64,000 nucleotides of DNA from the NCBI RefSeq assembly GCF_014518315.1, contig NZ_JACVEL010000002.1:372001-436000 (forward strand). Direction: 5' to 3'. A model generated the notes under the pieces. That model saw nothing but the letters and a program-made list of their open reading frames with translations. It had not been told where the DNA came from and did not search any database. The position numbers and the translations under genes were made by a program. Source of the DNA: Taishania pollutisoli. GTDB lineage: Bacteria; Bacteroidota; Bacteroidia; Flavobacteriales_D; Crocinitomicaceae. This document shows, in pieces, positions 18,059-28,500 of the stretch (positions are counted from its first letter, which is position 1; every line of letters starts with the position of its first letter).

Positions 18059-18059
18059 G

Positions 18060-18133
18060 TGACCTCGTCAGGATTCAAACCTGAAACCTCCTGAGCCGTA
18101 ATCAGGTGCGCTATTCAGTTGCGCCACGAGGCC
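18060..18133 (-). tRNA. tRNA-Arg(ACG)
   Basis: A 74-nt tRNA folds completely: acceptor stem GGCCTCG/CGAGGTC (one G-U), D stem GCGC/GCGC, anticodon stem CCTGA/TCAGG with loop TTACGGC (anticodon ACG, reading CGN Arg codons, with A34 likely modified to inosine), variable loop AGGTT, T stem TCAGG/CCTGA, discriminator A73. CCA is not encoded. The D loop reads AACTGAATA, so position 19 is A instead of G, and the T loop reads TTTGAAT, so position 56 is U instead of C. Confidence 0.95.
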
Positions 18134-18208
18134 GTTGCAAGATTTGCGAGTGCAAAGATAGAGCATTTATTCTGATTCCGCAACTTTTTTTTACTTTAAT
18201 TTTGCTTA

Positions 18209-18481
18209 TTATTCAATGACAGCGCTTATTCCCCTGTCTAATAGAGCTGTACACATCGGCTCCAGTTTCTCAAATGTCCCTCTTTTTACCTGGCATTTAC
18301 CATTGTAATGAATGATCAGGGTGCATTGCTCTGCCTGGATACTGTCGTGCCGGCATACCTTAATCAGTGATTCGATCACATGGTCAAAGGTATTGACATC
18401 GTCATTGTACACAATCAAGTCATGTTGATCCAGTAATGTTTCAACCGACAAAACACTTTCCTGCGTCTGGACACTACTCAT
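18209..18481 (-). CDS. clpS: ATP-dependent Clp protease adaptor ClpS
   Basis: A 90-aa ClpS, which binds N-degron substrates and hands them to ClpAP or an equivalent ClpC. The signature is V-Y-N-D-D-V-N-T-F-D-H-V-I-E, with the acidic/asparagine N-end binding residues, and later I-H-Y-N-G-K-C. The start at 18481 (M-S-S-V) gives the family length and an 8-nt overlap with the upstream stop; an upstream ATG at 18499 is possible but lengthens the overlap to 26 nt. It is last in the minus-strand block. Confidence 0.9.
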   Translation of the reverse strand: MSSVQTQESVLSVETLLDQHDLIVYNDDVNTFDHVIESLIKVCRHDSIQAEQCTLIIHYNGKCQVKRGTFEKLEPMCTALLDRGISAVIE

Positions 18482-21400
18482 TATTCCGTTCATATTCACT
18501 TTTATTTTGTGTTTCGGTCAGCGGATAACCAAACAATTCAGAAATGATTTTCATTTCTTCGACTTCCTCTAACTGAATGTCAAAGATATGAATTTCTATT
18601 CCATTTTCCGAATGTGCATATGCTTTTCTGTATGGGAATTTTGTCAGCCAATCGTTGAAATCTCCCGGGATCGATGTTGCGTTAATCAGGAAAGTTACCC
18701 TGGAATCGTTACTCTTCAATACATCCGACTTGGTATAATGAACGGTATCTATTTCGTCCGAGAAAGCGGCGATCCGTGGTAGCATAAATGCGTCCGAATA
18801 GAAAGTGGATTTGATGTGTTTATCGTTCTTATCGTAATAAAAATTTCCTTTGTTATTGTATCGGTTCAATTCTTCTCTCGGGTACTGTTCATACATTTTT
18901 TTCGTAACGAACTGCACATATGACTCAGGACGTGTATTGGTTTCTCGGAGCGTTCCTGAACTAAAAACGGGAACTACCGTTGTAACATCTTGGTTAGTTG
19001 GTTGCACTTCGATTTTCGGCTGCGGATTCGGCGCTCCTTTGTAAACGGTTACTCCATTGTTGATCAATTCACGTGCTTTGCTGACGCTGATTCGGTTGCC
19101 CCGGTAATAAGCGACGACAAAAGCGTCCGGAATTCCTTTCTTGCGCACCTCACTCTGCAGGTTTACCGCATGCATTAAATCGCCATACATTCCTACAGAA
19201 TACCGAATTTGACCATTGTCCAGGCGCAGTGTATACAACGGTTCCAGGTTGAACAACAAATCTCGGGTCACAGGACGATTAAATACACCCACCTGCACGG
19301 TATAAAAGAGTTGATCACCGTCGAATTGCTCAATTGCCCATGCTTTTGCCGCTCCCGGTGCCTGGTTGTAGGTATGCTCGGCGACCGGTTTCAGTGTTTT
19401 AGAAGTATCCTCCAGTCCCAGGTTTTGAGCAATGTTCCTTGCGACTTCCACCTGAATCTCCTCCGCTTTCTTGCCAATGCATGCATGGCGGGCTTCCAGC
19501 TGACGGGCTTCTCCGAAAGAAATGCGCTTCCCGTCACAATAAGCGACTACAAATGCGTCACTGTATCCCAATTGCCGGATTTTTTCACGTGCATCAACTA
19601 CGGTCGACGCGGTATTGAAGTAACCGGCCATGTAACGGGTGATGTTCGAGTTTTCAATTTTTTCCCCCGAAACAGGGGAGAATTCTTTGAAATGGGTTTC
19701 CGGTATTGGGCGTGCAAAAGCACCTACCTGTACACGGTAAATCAGTCCCATTGGTGTTTTTACTTCAACAGGTATTTTCTTTAATTCAGAAAGGGGAGAA
19801 GTTGCCGGATTGAACTCGATGCCATGGACTGAAATCGGAATCAGTGCGGTGGCAATAAGTGATTTTTTGATCGGATTGATTCCTCTCGCAACTAAATTTT
19901 GAAATTTCATACCTGCAATCGAGTCAGTTGGTAAATGAACAGAAGCCGTTTGAGCCGCTTCATTGATCTTAACCTCAAGTTCTTTCAAAGATACTGAAAT
20001 ATTTTTTATGCGTTCAATGGTCGCAGACTTTTGATCTGAAAGCTGTATTTTTTCACTTGTACCGGCTGTTTTTTCACGATTCCTGAGCTCCTCCAACTGC
20101 GCTTGATAATTGGTCAATTCCTGTTCCAGTTTTACATGTTCTGCAACGTATTTCTGTTGTTCCGCGATTGCTTTGGCATAGGTTTCGTACTCTTCCGACG
20201 CGGCAATTGTTCGTTCCTCGTTGTAGGTGAGTGCCGTTGTATTTTCGGATAAGGAAGGTGTCTTGTCTACAGGTGTATACTGTTGCAGCTGAGTCTCCAG
20301 GAATACCTGTTCCCGTTTGATAAATGCTTCCCGTTCATTCAACGCATTGATTTCCTGGAGGAATGTTTCCTTTTCCTTTTTTGAAGCCGTTGCAAGTTGT
20401 TGTTGCAGAAGTGAACGGATATTTGTCAATTCCTCAATTTCAATAATTCCCTGTCTTCTGCGCGCTTTTAGCACTTCTTCCGGGTACATGCGCGCTTCCG
20501 GGTTCGCTGAGGAGACAGCAATATTCTCGTTGAGAGTTTGAACACGATCGATTTGCCGTGCCTGCTCTTCCCGGATGTTCAGTAGTTCGTCGACAAGTAT
20601 TTCTTTTTTCAGCGGATCTTTTTCCGATTTGATTTGTACGGATAATTGTTCTGACTTGGTCGTGTAAGCTGAAGAAACTGGATCTCCGGACGTATTTCCG
20701 GGCGTTGAAATATAGGATGTTAACTCCTGTATTTTTTCTTCATTCTTGCGGATATTTTCTGTCGCTTTGGCCTGTTTTATCAAGGTCAACTCTTTTGTCA
20801 ATTCTTTTCGTTCTTTTACAGAAGTGGCGTTGTCGGTTAATTTAGAGGTAATGGACTGTTCCTGTGTCGATGGTATTACTTGATCAGGCACATTTCCGGA
20901 ATTACCAATGTTGTTTTGAGCGGTATTTTGCTGTTCAATGATTTGTTGCTGTTGTTGCAATACGTCGATGCGTTTGTCAATGCGCGTAAATTCCTGCTCA
21001 GCAGCCCTTCTGTAAGCTGTTTTTTCTTCTTCGGAAGCGTTTTTCTCCGCTGTTTCCAGTGTTTGTCGGATCGTGTTCTTATAAGCATTCAGACGCTGGA
21101 TGTTTTGTTCAATTTCGGATGTTGTTTCCGGTACCTGGTTAAAATCGTTGTTGATATTGCCGGTGTAGGTTTGTTGCAATTCTTCAATAAGGATGGTTGG
21201 TGTTTTGGAAGGGGTAATTGCAGTCTGATTATTCGTTTGAGCGGTATTTTGCTGTTCAATGGTTTGTTGCTGTTGTTGCAATACGTCGATGCGTTTGTCA
21301 ATGCGCGTAAATTCCTGTTCAGCAGCCCTTCTGTAAGCTGTTTTTTCTTCTTCGGAAGCGTTTTTCTCGGCTGTTTCCAGTGTTTGTCGGATCGTGTTCT

Positions 21401-24400
21401 TATAGGCATTCAGACGCTGGATGTTTTGTTCAATTTCGAATGTTGTTTCCGGTACCTGGTTAAAATCGTTGTTGATATTGCCGGTATAGGTTTGTTGCAA
21501 TTCTTCAATAAGTATGGTTGGTGATTTTTGCTGTTTCGGATCGGGTAGGGACGTGTTAGTGGTTGATTCACTGGAAGTTGTTTGCGCTGTTTTTTCGGTT
21601 GTCAGCAATGCACTGACTTCAGCTATTTTCGCCTCAATGGAAGCCAAGGCTTTTGCAATCGTTTGGTTCGATGGTGCAGCCGCTTTTAATTGTTGCAGTT
21701 GTTGTTGCTGTGCTCCCAGCGTTGCTGACAGGTTGTTCAGTACTTCAATGCGTTCATTTGTTTGTGTTGCAGCATTCAGCTGATTGAATTGTCGGAGCTG
21801 ATCGGAATACGCGGATTCTGTTTGCTGTGAAACGGTGATTACCTGTTTTTCCAACTCCTGCGCGGCATTTAGTTCATGTTGCAGGCGTGTAATGTGCTGT
21901 TGGCGTTCCGTAATTGTCGTTTGTAACCGGGAACGGTATTCGTCCAGTAAATTAATTTTAGCGGTGGAAAGGGATTGTTCCTGTGCTGTTGCCTGTTGCG
22001 ATTTCAGTTGCTTGATTTCAGCTGTAATTTTATCTGCCAGTTCCTGGTCATTAGTGTTGAGTTGTTGTAATTGTTCCTGCTCAGACAACGTGCTGTTCTG
22101 TTTGATTCCTTGTTTATTTAACTCATAATCAGGAAATAGTTCCTGTACAATGCTTTCTGTTTTTAACTGTTCAATCTCGTTTTTTGCTGAAACAGTAATT
22201 GCTTCCTGTAAAAGTTGCTGATCGTGTTGGAGCTCCCGGATGAGTTTTTGTGTCGTATTTTTTTGCTGGATTTTCGTTGCTTCATCCACCGCGGGATCGT
22301 TTTCCAATTCCTGCAGGTAGTTCGTAAGTTCCCGTTGCTTTTGATCATTGAGTGTCAGCAGGCGTTCCTGTTTTTCGTATTCACTCCAGCCGGCATGGGC
22401 ATAAATCTCCTCACTTTGTGTATTGTACTGTTCAATGGTTACTTCGGTTTTCACACCTTTCGGATCATCTGTCTGTTGCGTTGAAAGCTCGGCAAGAGAG
22501 GCTTCAATGTAGGACTTCAGCGTTTTACTTTTTTCATCACTGACAATCGTTTTTGCCCGTGCAAGCTCCTCTTTGGTAGCCGGTTTTCCCTGATAGCTTT
22601 CAATTTCGTTAACGATGTTGAGTTTTTTATTGATTTCATCCCGTTGTTGTACTGCTGCAGGAATCAGGTTTCTTGTTTTGGAAAGGGAGCTCTTTGCATT
22701 TTCCAGTTCATAATTTTTGGCATCTGTTTTATCCTGGAATTCCTGTTTATACTTGTCTTTTGCAGCGTCTTTTTGTTGTGTCAGGGATTCAATTTCGTTT
22801 TCCAGTCGCTTGATTTCCTCTGCATAACCGTTTTCGATGGATTGAAGTCGCGTAATTTCATTGACGATTGCTTCCTGTTTTTTGAGTAGTTCTTCCGAAG
22901 GACTTGTTTGTACAGGAGCAGATAATACACTGTTCAGGTATGTTTTATTCTGGTTCAGCAACGCAACAAGTTCAGTCGTTTTTCCCTCGTTCAGGAATTG
23001 GTTGTATTGCCTGGAAATTTCGCCCAGTTTTTCGGGATTGGCGGTAGTAGATGAATGTGTTGTTTCAATCGCTGCGGCTTCTGTCTGAATCTGCTTTATT
23101 TTTTCCAGTTTTTCTTCCCGTTGCTGGTATAATTCTTTCGCATTGGTTAGCACAAGTTCTTTTCGTCGGTTACTTTGAGAAGCATCGGCTTCTTTTACAA
23201 GTGCCCTGATTTCCGTATCAATGACAGCGATTTCACTGTACAAGTTGCGACTGATTGCATCCGAGGCCTGTTCCATTTTGTTTTCCCCTGTGCTGTTTTG
23301 CTTCAATTCTGTATGTGTGCGTTCGAGTAATTGTCCGAATTCCATTGGTGAACGTGTATCCAAACGTAATTCTGCCAATGCGGCTTTCAGTTTGGCCTGA
23401 CCTTCGAGTTCTTCCGTATTGTACTGATCTTCGTTGACATTCAGGTTCGCACGTTCTTTCAATACCTGCGATACAATGCTTTGGGCATCTTCTACCTGCT
23501 CATCGAACAGGTTTGTGATCCGGATCCGTTCTTTTGAATCAGCGAGTTCGTGATCCATCTTTTGCTTCAGTGGACGCAATTCTTTTAAGAATGGAATGTC
23601 AACATCAACGGTAAATACTTCATTCGACCCTTCGACGGTGATTTTATACTGATATTTGCCTCCTTTTGGAAAGGTTATGAGGTAGGAGCTTTCTTTCAGG
23701 GTTTTGAAGACCCCGATTTTCTTCCCGTTTGTTTTGTCAACCACTTCAACGGTCATTTTTGAACCGGGCGGAAGTACCGAAGATGCAAAGGTTCCTTTCA
23801 CGATGGCGAGTTGGATGGGAATCCGTTCAACAGCGACTTTGTAGACAACAATTTTCCCGTCCTGGGATTGACGCCGGGAGGAGAAATAAGCATTTTTATT
23901 GTCCTTATCCACCACATACAATAAGTCATCATCCGGTGAACTAATGGAAAAATCGACATTGATCACGTCTTCAAACGTGTTATTGTCGGCATTGAATTTC
24001 GCTTTAAAAATGTCGTATCCTCCCATTGAGTTGTGCCCCTTGGAAGAAAAATAGAGCTCGGTACCATTGGGATGCATGTACGGGAAATCTTCATCAAAAG
24101 GAGTATTCACGGCTCCGTTCAGTTTTTGCGGAACTCCGAATTTCCCCCCGGGCAATTTCCGTGCGACATAAATATCCAGGTTGTCACCTTCCCCATAACT
24201 GGAAAAGTATACGTTTTCCATATTCGGCGCCAGGTAAACAATTGGTTTGTGGTTGTATTTTTTATCGTTTTTGGTTTGAAAATCAACAGCCGTGATAATA
24301 CTACCACCTATTTCAGCCAAATCGTACAGACGGAAAAAATCATCCTGTTTGATCTCTGTTCGCTTCCGTACAATGACATCTGTGAGTGTTGTGAGCAGAT

Positions 24401-24848
24401 TTTTTCCGTTTTCACACATCGCAATATTGCGATTGGACTCTGCAAAATATGCTCCTTTATTTCCTGCTTTGGCAATGTAATTTTTGTACTCTGAAATGGC
24501 GTCGTTGAACTGGTAATTGAGGTGATAGGCTTTTCCCAGGAAAAAAGATGCTTCCGGAATAGGAGTAGGGCTCTTAACAGCGTAAGAAAGATAACGGATG
24601 GCGTCTTGTTTACTGTCGGAATTAAACAACAAACAGGTTCCGTATTTATAACTGTAGTCGTAACTTCTTGGTTGCAATGAGAGTAAGCGGAGGTAAAGGG
24701 GGGTCGCTTCTACATACTCTTTGTTTTTAAACAAAGCATCTGCATTGACTCTCACTTCGTCTTCTGTCTGAGTGAAAGAAATGAATGTAGTCAGCAGCGC
24801 AACCACAAGCAGCATATTATGTATTTTCAGTGACACTTTTACAAACAA
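18474..24848 (-). CDS. Giant TPR/PD40/coiled-coil protein with two SPOR-like domains
   Basis: A 2124-aa exported protein. In order: signal peptide; TPR-like repeats (about 30-150); PD40/WD40-like propeller repeats (about 200-340, with V-Y-F-S-S-Y-G-E-G-D-N-L-D-I-Y and L-Y-F-S-S-K-G-H-N-S-M-G-G-Y-D-I-F); a Gln/Glu/Lys-rich coiled coil (about 430-1640); two SPOR-like modules (about 1700-1785 and 1845-1925, each Y-x-V-Q-V-G-x-F and D-A-F-V-V-A-Y); and a tail of about 190 residues. SPOR domains bind denuded peptidoglycan, so a cell-wall or division role is likely, but function is inferred. Starts: TTG 24848, or GTG 24836, which gives the better signal peptide. A -7 box (TAAATTTG, minus strand 24859-24866) lies just upstream. 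Confidence 0.82.
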   Translation of the reverse strand: MFVKVSLKIHNMLLVVALLTTFISFTQTEDEVRVNADALFKNKEYVEATPLYLRLLSLQPRSYDYSYKYGTCLLFNSDSKQDAIRYLSYAVKSPTPIPEASFFLGKAYHLNYQFNDAISEYKNYIAKAGNKGAYFAESNRNIAMCENGKNLLTTLTDVIVRKRTEIKQDDFFRLYDLAEIGGSIITAVDFQTKNDKKYNHKPIVYLAPNMENVYFSSYGEGDNLDIYVARKLPGGKFGVPQKLNGAVNTPFDEDFPYMHPNGTELYFSSKGHNSMGGYDIFKAKFNADNNTFEDVINVDFSISSPDDDLLYVVDKDNKNAYFSSRRQSQDGKIVVYKVAVERIPIQLAIVKGTFASSVLPPGSKMTVEVVDKTNGKKIGVFKTLKESSYLITFPKGGKYQYKITVEGSNEVFTVDVDIPFLKELRPLKQKMDHELADSKERIRITNLFDEQVEDAQSIVSQVLKERANLNVNEDQYNTEELEGQAKLKAALAELRLDTRSPMEFGQLLERTHTELKQNSTGENKMEQASDAISRNLYSEIAVIDTEIRALVKEADASQSNRRKELVLTNAKELYQQREEKLEKIKQIQTEAAAIETTHSSTTANPEKLGEISRQYNQFLNEGKTTELVALLNQNKTYLNSVLSAPVQTSPSEELLKKQEAIVNEITRLQSIENGYAEEIKRLENEIESLTQQKDAAKDKYKQEFQDKTDAKNYELENAKSSLSKTRNLIPAAVQQRDEINKKLNIVNEIESYQGKPATKEELARAKTIVSDEKSKTLKSYIEASLAELSTQQTDDPKGVKTEVTIEQYNTQSEEIYAHAGWSEYEKQERLLTLNDQKQRELTNYLQELENDPAVDEATKIQQKNTTQKLIRELQHDQQLLQEAITVSAKNEIEQLKTESIVQELFPDYELNKQGIKQNSTLSEQEQLQQLNTNDQELADKITAEIKQLKSQQATAQEQSLSTAKINLLDEYRSRLQTTITERQQHITRLQHELNAAQELEKQVITVSQQTESAYSDQLRQFNQLNAATQTNERIEVLNNLSATLGAQQQQLQQLKAAAPSNQTIAKALASIEAKIAEVSALLTTEKTAQTTSSESTTNTSLPDPKQQKSPTILIEELQQTYTGNINNDFNQVPETTFEIEQNIQRLNAYKNTIRQTLETAEKNASEEEKTAYRRAAEQEFTRIDKRIDVLQQQQQTIEQQNTAQTNNQTAITPSKTPTILIEELQQTYTGNINNDFNQVPETTSEIEQNIQRLNAYKNTIRQTLETAEKNASEEEKTAYRRAAEQEFTRIDKRIDVLQQQQQIIEQQNTAQNNIGNSGNVPDQVIPSTQEQSITSKLTDNATSVKERKELTKELTLIKQAKATENIRKNEEKIQELTSYISTPGNTSGDPVSSAYTTKSEQLSVQIKSEKDPLKKEILVDELLNIREEQARQIDRVQTLNENIAVSSANPEARMYPEEVLKARRRQGIIEIEELTNIRSLLQQQLATASKKEKETFLQEINALNEREAFIKREQVFLETQLQQYTPVDKTPSLSENTTALTYNEERTIAASEEYETYAKAIAEQQKYVAEHVKLEQELTNYQAQLEELRNREKTAGTSEKIQLSDQKSATIERIKNISVSLKELEVKINEAAQTASVHLPTDSIAGMKFQNLVARGINPIKKSLIATALIPISVHGIEFNPATSPLSELKKIPVEVKTPMGLIYRVQVGAFARPIPETHFKEFSPVSGEKIENSNITRYMAGYFNTASTVVDAREKIRQLGYSDAFVVAYCDGKRISFGEARQLEARHACIGKKAEEIQVEVARNIAQNLGLEDTSKTLKPVAEHTYNQAPGAAKAWAIEQFDGDQLFYTVQVGVFNRPVTRDLLFNLEPLYTLRLDNGQIRYSVGMYGDLMHAVNLQSEVRKKGIPDAFVVAYYRGNRISVSKARELINNGVTVYKGAPNPQPKIEVQPTNQDVTTVVPVFSSGTLRETNTRPESYVQFVTKKMYEQYPREELNRYNNKGNFYYDKNDKHIKSTFYSDAFMLPRIAAFSDEIDTVHYTKSDVLKSNDSRVTFLINATSIPGDFNDWLTKFPYRKAYAHSENGIEIHIFDIQLEEVEEMKIISELFGYPLTETQNKSEYERNNE
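20915..21202. repeat. Tandem direct repeat copy, 288 bp (period 321 bp)
   Basis: This block matches 21236-21523 at 281 of 288 positions. The period is 321 bp, so the duplication is in frame (107 codons) inside the coiled coil of the giant protein. The seven differences are single-base changes. Confidence 0.9.
21236..21523. repeat. Tandem direct repeat copy, 288 bp (period 321 bp)
   Basis: Partner of 20915-21202. Each copy encodes an I-E-E-L-Q-Q-T-Y-T-G leader, a helical E-I-E-Q-N-I-Q-R-L-N segment and a run of five glutamines. Confidence 0.9.
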
Positions 24849-24858
24849 TTCACCGTTT

Positions 24859-24866
24859 CAAATTTA
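24859..24866 (-). promoter_or_regulatory. -7 promoter box TAAATTTG (minus strand)
   Basis: Exact TAnnTTTG match in the 36-bp gap between plsY and the giant gene, which gives the giant gene and clpS a promoter of their own. Confidence 0.5.
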
Positions 24867-24884
24867 CATTAAATACATATACGG

Positions 24885-25505
24885 TTATCGTTTGAAAAGG
24901 TTCATTTTGTTTTCATTTCCAGCAAGTAAGCGTTGAATGTTTTTTCTGTGAGCGATGATGACAAGTGCAGCCAGCAGGATGGTGAAACTATTCAGCCAGA
25001 TGGAGCGGATTCCGAAAATAAAGTAAATGGAAACCGGAAAACTCAATGCAGCACAGATTGCACCAAGTGAAACGTAGTGAGAAACGATAAATACAACTAA
25101 AAATATACCGATACAGATTCCTGCAGCAGGCGGATGAATGCCAATAATTACCCCAAGTGAAGTCGCCACTCCTTTCCCTCCTCTGAATCCAGCAAAAACA
25201 GGAAATACATGTCCTACAACAGCGAGTATGGACGCCAGAATCTGAACGGTAATTAATTGGTCGGACTGCCATTCCCCCACCTTGAAAACAAAGGGGAGGA
25301 ATGCAGCTAAGAAACCTTTGATAATATCAATGGACAGTACAACGATCCCCGCTTTTTTTCCGAGTACCCGAAAAGTATTGGTCGCTCCTGCGTTTTTACT
25401 CCCGTGTTCACGAACATCGATTCCGTATTTTGCTCTCCCGACCCAAACAGCGGTAGGGATGGATCCTAATACGTAAGCAATGAGACCGAATAAAATGTAA
25501 TCCAT
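24885..25505 (-). CDS. plsY: Glycerol-3-phosphate acyltransferase PlsY
   Basis: A 206-aa integral membrane enzyme that transfers an acyl group from acyl-phosphate to glycerol-3-phosphate, the first step in phospholipid synthesis. All three PlsY motifs are present: G-S-I-P-T-A-V (about 14-20), G-S-K-N-A-G-A-T-N (about 35-43) and F-R-G-G-K-G-V-A-T. Five hydrophobic segments are visible. Its start overlaps the stop of the 1539-aa gene by one base (TAATG), so the two are translationally coupled. Confidence 0.95.
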   Translation of the reverse strand: MDYILFGLIAYVLGSIPTAVWVGRAKYGIDVREHGSKNAGATNTFRVLGKKAGIVVLSIDIIKGFLAAFLPFVFKVGEWQSDQLITVQILASILAVVGHVFPVFAGFRGGKGVATSLGVIIGIHPPAAGICIGIFLVVFIVSHYVSLGAICAALSFPVSIYFIFGIRSIWLNSFTILLAALVIIAHRKNIQRLLAGNENKMNLFKR

Positions 25506-28500
25506 TATTTGAATAAGTTGTTAAATACCGTTTTTAAACCACCCTGTCCTAATTGGTACAGGAAGTTTTTTGTTTTTCGTTTGTCGTCTTTTAATGCCGA
25601 GATCGCGGCGGTTAATTCCGTATCTCCCGTCATAATGTCCATAATTCCTTCTTTTTTACCCATTGAGTAATTGAAGAAATAATCTTTTCCTCCCGGAACA
25701 TCAATCAGCAATGCAAACCAGTCACCTCCGGCTCCTGAGAATTTCTGCTGGAAGAAAGCCCTGAAAGGAACATATTTCATGACAGGCTTCTCGAACATGT
25801 TCACCAGGATAGCTGATTCCACGTTGGTGATCAACCCCTTGAAATTATTCAAGGTCGGTTGGCTGTAATAACTCATTCGCAAGCCTGTAATGGTAATTGC
25901 CGACTCCAAAGATGCAGGTATTTTTTTGATTTCCCCCTTAATTGTAAAATCTTCCTGCAATTTATCCGCTTCCGCCTGACTTCCCCACATCGTAATAGCC
26001 GATTTAAGTGTGTTGGTTGCGAAGTCCATCGGATTCAGCCCTTCTGTTGCGTTGATTTTATCCGGAATGTCTTTGAAAACAGACTTGTCCAGCGGCATGT
26101 CGAATTTAGCCGTCAGGTTGAAATGAATCGCACCGCTTTTCTGGTTGTAATCAACCGTACCAACCGTTTTTACACTTACGTCTCCATGATCCATTCCCAG
26201 ACTGACAATTCCTTCCCCGAACATGGAGCATGTTTCGGTATTCAATGCCAGGAAATTTCCTTTTTCAGACCGGTTGATCAATTTTTCTTTCGGTGCAATC
26301 TGGAATTCTTTCGAACCAAAGTCGTACGTCAGTACTCCGGAGGAAGTAATCACAACAGGATCTGTGGCATTGGTCAATGCAGACAAGAAAGTCGGGTAAA
26401 GCTCGATGCTGTCGACATTCGGAGAATCCCTCCACACGATTCCGGCGGATATCGGTTGACCGTCCAGGTTTTTCATGTTATTGGTAACAGGAATCTGGAT
26501 ATTTTTCGGATCAACAGAGCTGGTAAACGCCAGCCAGTTTCGTTCAAATTTACTACAGTTGTGATTGATACGTGTCGCTCCCGAGAACAAAATTTCAGGT
26601 GAAGCAGCCTTTACCGTCAGGTTTCCGTAATAATCAAACTCATCACTTAATTTAAATCCTTTATTCTGGTCAATTTTCCCTGTTGCAATGGTCTGGTATG
26701 ACGTATCCAGTCCGATGGCGTCCATGACGATATAGGTTGGAACGCTGTCCTTGTCATAGTAAGGATATTCTCCGCTTCCTTTGTAGGCCCTTCTGGCAGT
26801 AATGTTGACTGTAGAACGTTCAAATTTATGGTACTTGGTAATGTAATTGGCAACAATTGTTGCGTTTTTCAATTGATCCATTTCCGCTTTTTTGCGGATA
26901 TTGAGCTTCATACTGTCAGGATAAATCCGTGCATCCGCAATGTCAACGTATTCCACTTCGCTACAGTAAATTGTTTTTGCTTTCATATCCAGTCGTGCTT
27001 TCGGCGCTCTGAATTGGAGTGAATCCTGTTTCGGATGTGTAGAGAAGAAGTTCGGACCAACCAGGTCGACTCCGGTATCGATGGCGATGTCTTTGGCAAC
27101 TTTTTTCTCCATTTCGATGGTTTCCCGGTCCATGAACCAGGTAAACATATCCATTTTACACATGTATTGGTTGACAGGGAAATCGACGCGCGATTCTCCT
27201 TTATTGGAATTAAAAATTCCTTTTCTGTCTTTGAAGCTGACGTGTGATTTGACATTGTTTGTTTCAAAAATCAGTGGCGCTTCTCCTTCTTCCCGGCTTT
27301 CATTTTTCAGGTTAAAACTGGAGGTGTCGGCGTAGAGGTCTTTCCATTCGTATACAAAACCATCCGAGACAATGGTCGCGTTATTAAAGGTCATCAAGCC
27401 TTTCCCTTTCATCCCTTTCGGCGTAACGTATGTTGTTCCTCTTAACTTGGCTTCGTTTTCAAAGTAACTGATGTCATTTCGCGGTGTTGAACTGGCTTTG
27501 AGGATGTCTTTTTTCGGGATATAGGTCATGTAGGCCTCTTCACATTTAGCATCCGGGAACTGAACCCCGTTTTGTACCGCCTGGTTCACAAACGTAACAA
27601 TTCCTACGGTTGAATCCGGAAGGAACGTAAAGAGATTTTTAGACACAGAAGTCGATTTGACGAAGTTGATTGTTCCGGCTCCCTGCAATCCGTTTCCCGA
27701 CAGCATTACTTTATTGTCATATTTTGCCCCTGTACCGTAGAAATTAAACCCTTCTTTTGGAGAAGCAGTTGAAAATCCGAATGAATAGTCGGGCATGACT
27801 TTCAAATCTTCTTTGATAGTTGGAAAGATGCCGGCAGAAACCAATTCTCCCTTCAAGCGAAGTGTTTTGTCATTGAAATTATCAATGCTGTCAATCACAA
27901 AGGGTTGGAGCGCATAATAAAAACGCGTGCTGTCGTATGCACCTCCGTATAAATCTTTGGAGTTGTAAAATACTTTTGTCGCATTTTTAACCGAAAGAAT
28001 AGGGTAGACAGCTGTTGTCGCGTCGACTTTATTTCCGGAACGGTTAGATGGCAGGTCGACCACGATGTCGCCGACAATACCTGAAATGGTGCTGTTCATG
28101 GCAATTCCCGCGGTACCGTGCTCAGCACTTCTTGGTTGAACCCGTAAAACAGTTGTTTCTGTTTTGAGCAGGTTGACTTTATTTTCGTTGTAATTGTAGT
28201 TCGCGCTGATGGTGTTGATTTCTGCTTTTCCGGCATTGATCCATCCACTGAATTCCAGGTCACGATTGCGTTTTACTTTTACTTTATTGTCTTTCGGAAA
28301 AATGTGCATGTTCTGTTTTTCAGAAAGTGTAATGTTGTCAACACCTACCAGGTCAATATCCATGGTTCCGAGGTTGAAGGAACCGAAATTTTCCAGTGTG
28401 CGGCGCATTTCATTCTGCTTTTTGTAATTTTCACGAATCTGTTGAAGCGAGGCATTGTTTTTAATTTCTTCTTCCGAATAGCCTTTCAACTCTTTCGGAC

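Noticed and set aside
20880-21524. 214-codon plus-strand open frame
   Set aside because: It is a shadow of the tandem duplication in the giant gene; its two similar halves simply mirror the repeat.
25859-26602. 247-codon plus-strand open frame inside the 1539-aa gene
   Set aside because: It is antisense to a gene with intact signal peptide and coupled stop, and shows no domain or promoter.
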